NCBI RefSeq assembly: GCF_030867145.1
Contig: NC_134454.1
Coordinates: 67,686,308-67,750,307 of the forward strand
Direction: 5' to 3'
DNA from: Opisthocomus hoazin
Lineage: Eukaryota; Chordata; Aves; Opisthocomiformes; Opisthocomidae
DNA: 64,000 nucleotides
The translations under genes and the position numbers were made by a program. The notes beneath the pieces were generated by a model. The model was not told the origin of the DNA. It was given only the letters and a program-made list of their open reading frames with translations, and ran no database searches. Within the stretch, counting starts at the first letter, position 1; each line of letters begins with the position of its first letter. Below, in pieces: positions 58,331 to 64,000 of this stretch.

Positions 58331-58933
58331 TAACTAATAAATAACTATAACGCTACAAACTGCAGCTTAGGAGGTTCAAGCAGACACTTAAGACTGTCTT
58401 TTCCAGCACATGTGTTTTACAGAAAACGGGAATAACAAAGCGTCCACTCCAAAAAGCCAAGGAACCACTTACGAGTCCCTTTCCGAAACGAGTAACACGA
58501 ATGCTAGTGCTCACGGTGACAGTGACACGACGTATTAGCAATGCTTTTCAGGACGCTGTCGATTTCACGAACAGTTGATAGTTACAATGATCTCTCTCCA
58601 GCCTTACAGAAGCTTTCCCCTGAGTCTCTCCTCTAACACTGTAGTACCTGTATCAGTCATGCCATATGTTAGTATTTCTACTGAGCAGTAAAACCAAAAG
58701 AACTACCAGTATCCCAGCTATTCAAGGCACCAGTTAAAACAACTAATGACTACACTAATGACGGCAATCACTACACTGATTAGTGTTTGGCATTACCAAG
58801 ATTTTTCCAAAACAACAGATTGTTTTTCTCCTTGAGTAAATGAACAAGGCTGTCTATACTTCACCCAATTTAAGCCACAGTACAGAAGATAAATAAAAAT
58901 GCCTAATGAGGAAATAGTTACAGTGTTTTTTTT

Positions 58934-58955
58934 CCCCCCATACTGCTATGGGGGG
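58934..58955. repeat. 9-bp stem hairpin
   Basis: CCCCCCATA and TATGGGGGG form a perfect stem around CTGC, after a run of T. Confidence 0.65.
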
Positions 58956-59745
58956 CATGTCAGACTACATTAAAAATATCGAGGACAAGAACGGCCTTTC
59001 AGGTTAAACGGAAAGCACCAAACCGACCAAAAACTCCTAACAGAAAAAAGGGGCAGTAAAGGAATGAGTGGGACTATTCCAAGAATTTGCTTGGATATAA
59101 CTCGTAAGAAACTGTCACAGGGTTCAGCACTGATGACACAGAAAAAGCCAGACGGATACACAGAGAAAACAGACAAATACTTTTCGCTTTTGACACTAAG
59201 CTTATAGGACGGGCCAATCTCACAGGACAAACCTCATTCCTCCAACTTCTTCCCAGTTCACCTCATTTTAGCAGATTTTCAAAAGGACAGGTTAGAACAC
59301 GACACACTAGCACGCGACGGCTGAAACAGAAATGCAAGTTTCCGTCCGCCCTCACGCTCCACAAATGGCTTTAAACCACCCCAGCCGCGGTTAAGACCTG
59401 CTTCTGACAGCCCAGTCTCAGCGCTTTTCAGGCGCGGCTTGGGTAGGGCCAGCCTTTCCCGGACGGCCGACAGACGTGGCGCCGAACGCCCCTCCGCAGA
59501 ACGGCGCAACGGAGGGGCGGGAGAAGGCAAGCAGAGCGCGAGGAAGCAAAGCCCGGCGCCGAAGCTCCGGGAAACCAGAGCCCACAGCGGGCGCAGGCCT
59601 CGCCTGGAGGCCGGGGCAGCTCCCGCCCACGCGGAGCGCCGGCCCGGCCCCCGCGGCGCGCGGGCAGCGCCGCCACCCGCCGGGCACGGCCCGCCAGGCC
59701 GCGCGGAGGCTGTCGGCGGGGCCGCGCCTCGGGTCGCGCCCTCAC

Positions 59746-59880
59746 CTTCCGCGCGGGCCGCCGGCCCCCGAGGCGACGGGCCGGGGGAGCGCCTCGCCGG
59801 CCCCGCGCTCGGGACCCCCGCCGCTTCCGAAGCTCGCGCCACGAGCCGGGGGCGGCCGCGGGTTCTGCTGCCGCTGCGGC
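59746..59880 (-). other. IPO11: IPO11 exon 1 (non-coding, approximate 5' end)
   Basis: A strong donor, AAG followed by GTGAGG, ends this GC-rich segment at 59,746 on the minus strand. It is the best donor I see in the CpG island in this orientation. The coding start lies 7.4 kb downstream in exon 2, so this would be 5' untranslated leader, as in the human gene. The start of transcription cannot be read from sequence; about 59,880, just inside the TGACGTCA element, is a guess. Confidence 0.55.
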
Positions 59881-59889
59881 GCGCCTCCG

Positions 59890-59897
59890 TGACGTCA
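59890..59897. promoter_or_regulatory. Palindromic CRE (TGACGTCA)
   Basis: A perfect full-length cAMP-response element for CREB/ATF lies just upstream of the inferred IPO11 exon 1, inside the CpG island. It is symmetrical, so it could serve both divergent genes. Function is inferred from motif and position only. Confidence 0.65.
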
Positions 59898-60277
59898 CCG
59901 CGCGGCGACGCGCGGCCGGCTCTGCTCCGCGGCGCGCCGCCGGGGGGCGGGACGGGGGCCGCCTCGCGCACCTCCCACCGCGGAGGGGGCGGGGCGCCCG
60001 ACGTCGGCGGGGGTGGGCCCCGCGAGGAGTGCGGGGAGGGAACGCACCCCGTGCCCTCGGTTTCTCCCCGCGCCGCGGGACCCCGCCCGGGAAGCTCCGA
60101 AGCAGCGCTCGCGGCCCCGCGGCAGGCCCGGTCGGGCCGAGCCGAGCGCGGCGGTGCCGCCACCGAGAACGCGCCTGCCCGCGCCTCTGCCGGGTCTCCC
60201 CGCGCTCCGCCGGGCCGCGGGGGGGCGCTGTCGTCCGCGGTGCCCGGGCGGGCGGTGTCGCGCTCGGCGCCGGGCGA

Positions 60278-60283
60278 CACGTG
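60278..60283. promoter_or_regulatory. E-box CACGTG upstream of DIMT1 ATG
   Basis: A canonical palindromic E-box lies 40 bp before the DIMT1 start codon. Such sites bind MYC/MAX or USF, and ribosome-biogenesis genes are frequent MYC targets. It may fall within the 5' leader rather than upstream of it, because the transcription start is unknown. Confidence 0.5.
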
Positions 60284-60322
60284 AGCGAGGAGCCGGTTGC
60301 CAGCCGCGCGCGGGCCGCCGCC

Positions 60323-63745
<3,423 letters not shown>

Positions 63746-64000
63746 GTAAGTAATTTCTGTTAAGGAAAATCTTGTCAAAGTTTGAGAGTCAATCTGGTTA
63801 ACTATTTGTTTTGCACAAGTGTACAGCGGTGTTACATGCATGCTAGCAGAGTCTGGGATAAACCATGGCGGAGGATTTATGCTGAGGTCACAGGCTTTTA
63901 CTGTTAGAAGAAAAGTAGGCAGGTGTTTAGAAAGAACAGCGCTGTGTAGTTGTTAACAGTTTTTTGTAGTAAAGATTTACAACCAATCAAGTTAAAAAAA
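63746..64000. other. DIMT1 intron 9 (part)
   Basis: This is the start of the next intron, running off the window. Nothing is recognised in it. Confidence 0.85.

Larger units (their letters stand above)
52331..59745. other. IPO11 intron 1
   Basis: This 7.4-kb first intron contains a probable minus-strand LTR at 56,105-56,545, an old CR1 remnant at 58,115-58,330 and two short perfect hairpins (54,792-54,815 and 58,934-58,955). It passes into the CpG island at its left-gene end near 59,400. Nothing else is recognised. Confidence 0.82.

Noticed and set aside
1..59745. Nested LRRC70-like gene inside an IPO11 intron
   Set aside because: No leucine-rich-repeat frame is present in any intron visible here.

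Overview
The window is vertebrate nuclear DNA, almost certainly from a bird. The evidence is CR1 LINE fragments, several copies of a long terminal repeat (LTR) family of the kind abundant in neoavian genomes, compact introns, and exons that translate into close relatives of vertebrate IPO11 and DIMT1. No species can be named from the sequence. In birds this gene pair usually maps to the Z chromosome (homologous to parts of human chromosome 5); that is background knowledge and was not tested here.

There are two genes, arranged head to head. IPO11 (importin 11, a nuclear import receptor) fills positions 1 to about 59,880 on the minus strand. I could place 21 coding exons, from the ATG at 52,324 down to 6,227. 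They join in frame into 696 complete codons plus one base, about 71% of the 975-residue human protein. A non-coding first exon ends at 59,746. The exons for the C-terminal third lie beyond position 1. DIMT1 (18S rRNA adenine dimethyltransferase) runs on the plus strand from its ATG at 60,323. Nine coding exons (233 codons plus two bases, of about 313 in human) are present before the window ends.

Between the first exons is a CpG island (about 59,400-60,790) that looks like a shared bidirectional promoter. It carries a palindromic cAMP-response element (TGACGTCA) just upstream of IPO11 exon 1 and a CACGTG E-box 40 bp before the DIMT1 ATG.

The IPO11 introns hold the mobile DNA. There are six CR1 fragments, one with a 325-codon open reverse-transcriptase frame. 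Four related solo LTRs lie antisense to IPO11, and two other probable LTRs lie in the IPO11 sense with visible TATA-like and AATAAA signals.

I found no undescribed multi-gene system. The most notable feature is splicing: intron 17 of IPO11 (17,718-17,899) has the hallmarks of a minor-spliceosome (U12-type) AT-AC intron, and intron 13 (23,833-25,239) has a GC-AG boundary. Both are fixed by reading frame and protein conservation. DIMT1 exon 3 also follows a (GT)11 repeat at its acceptor.
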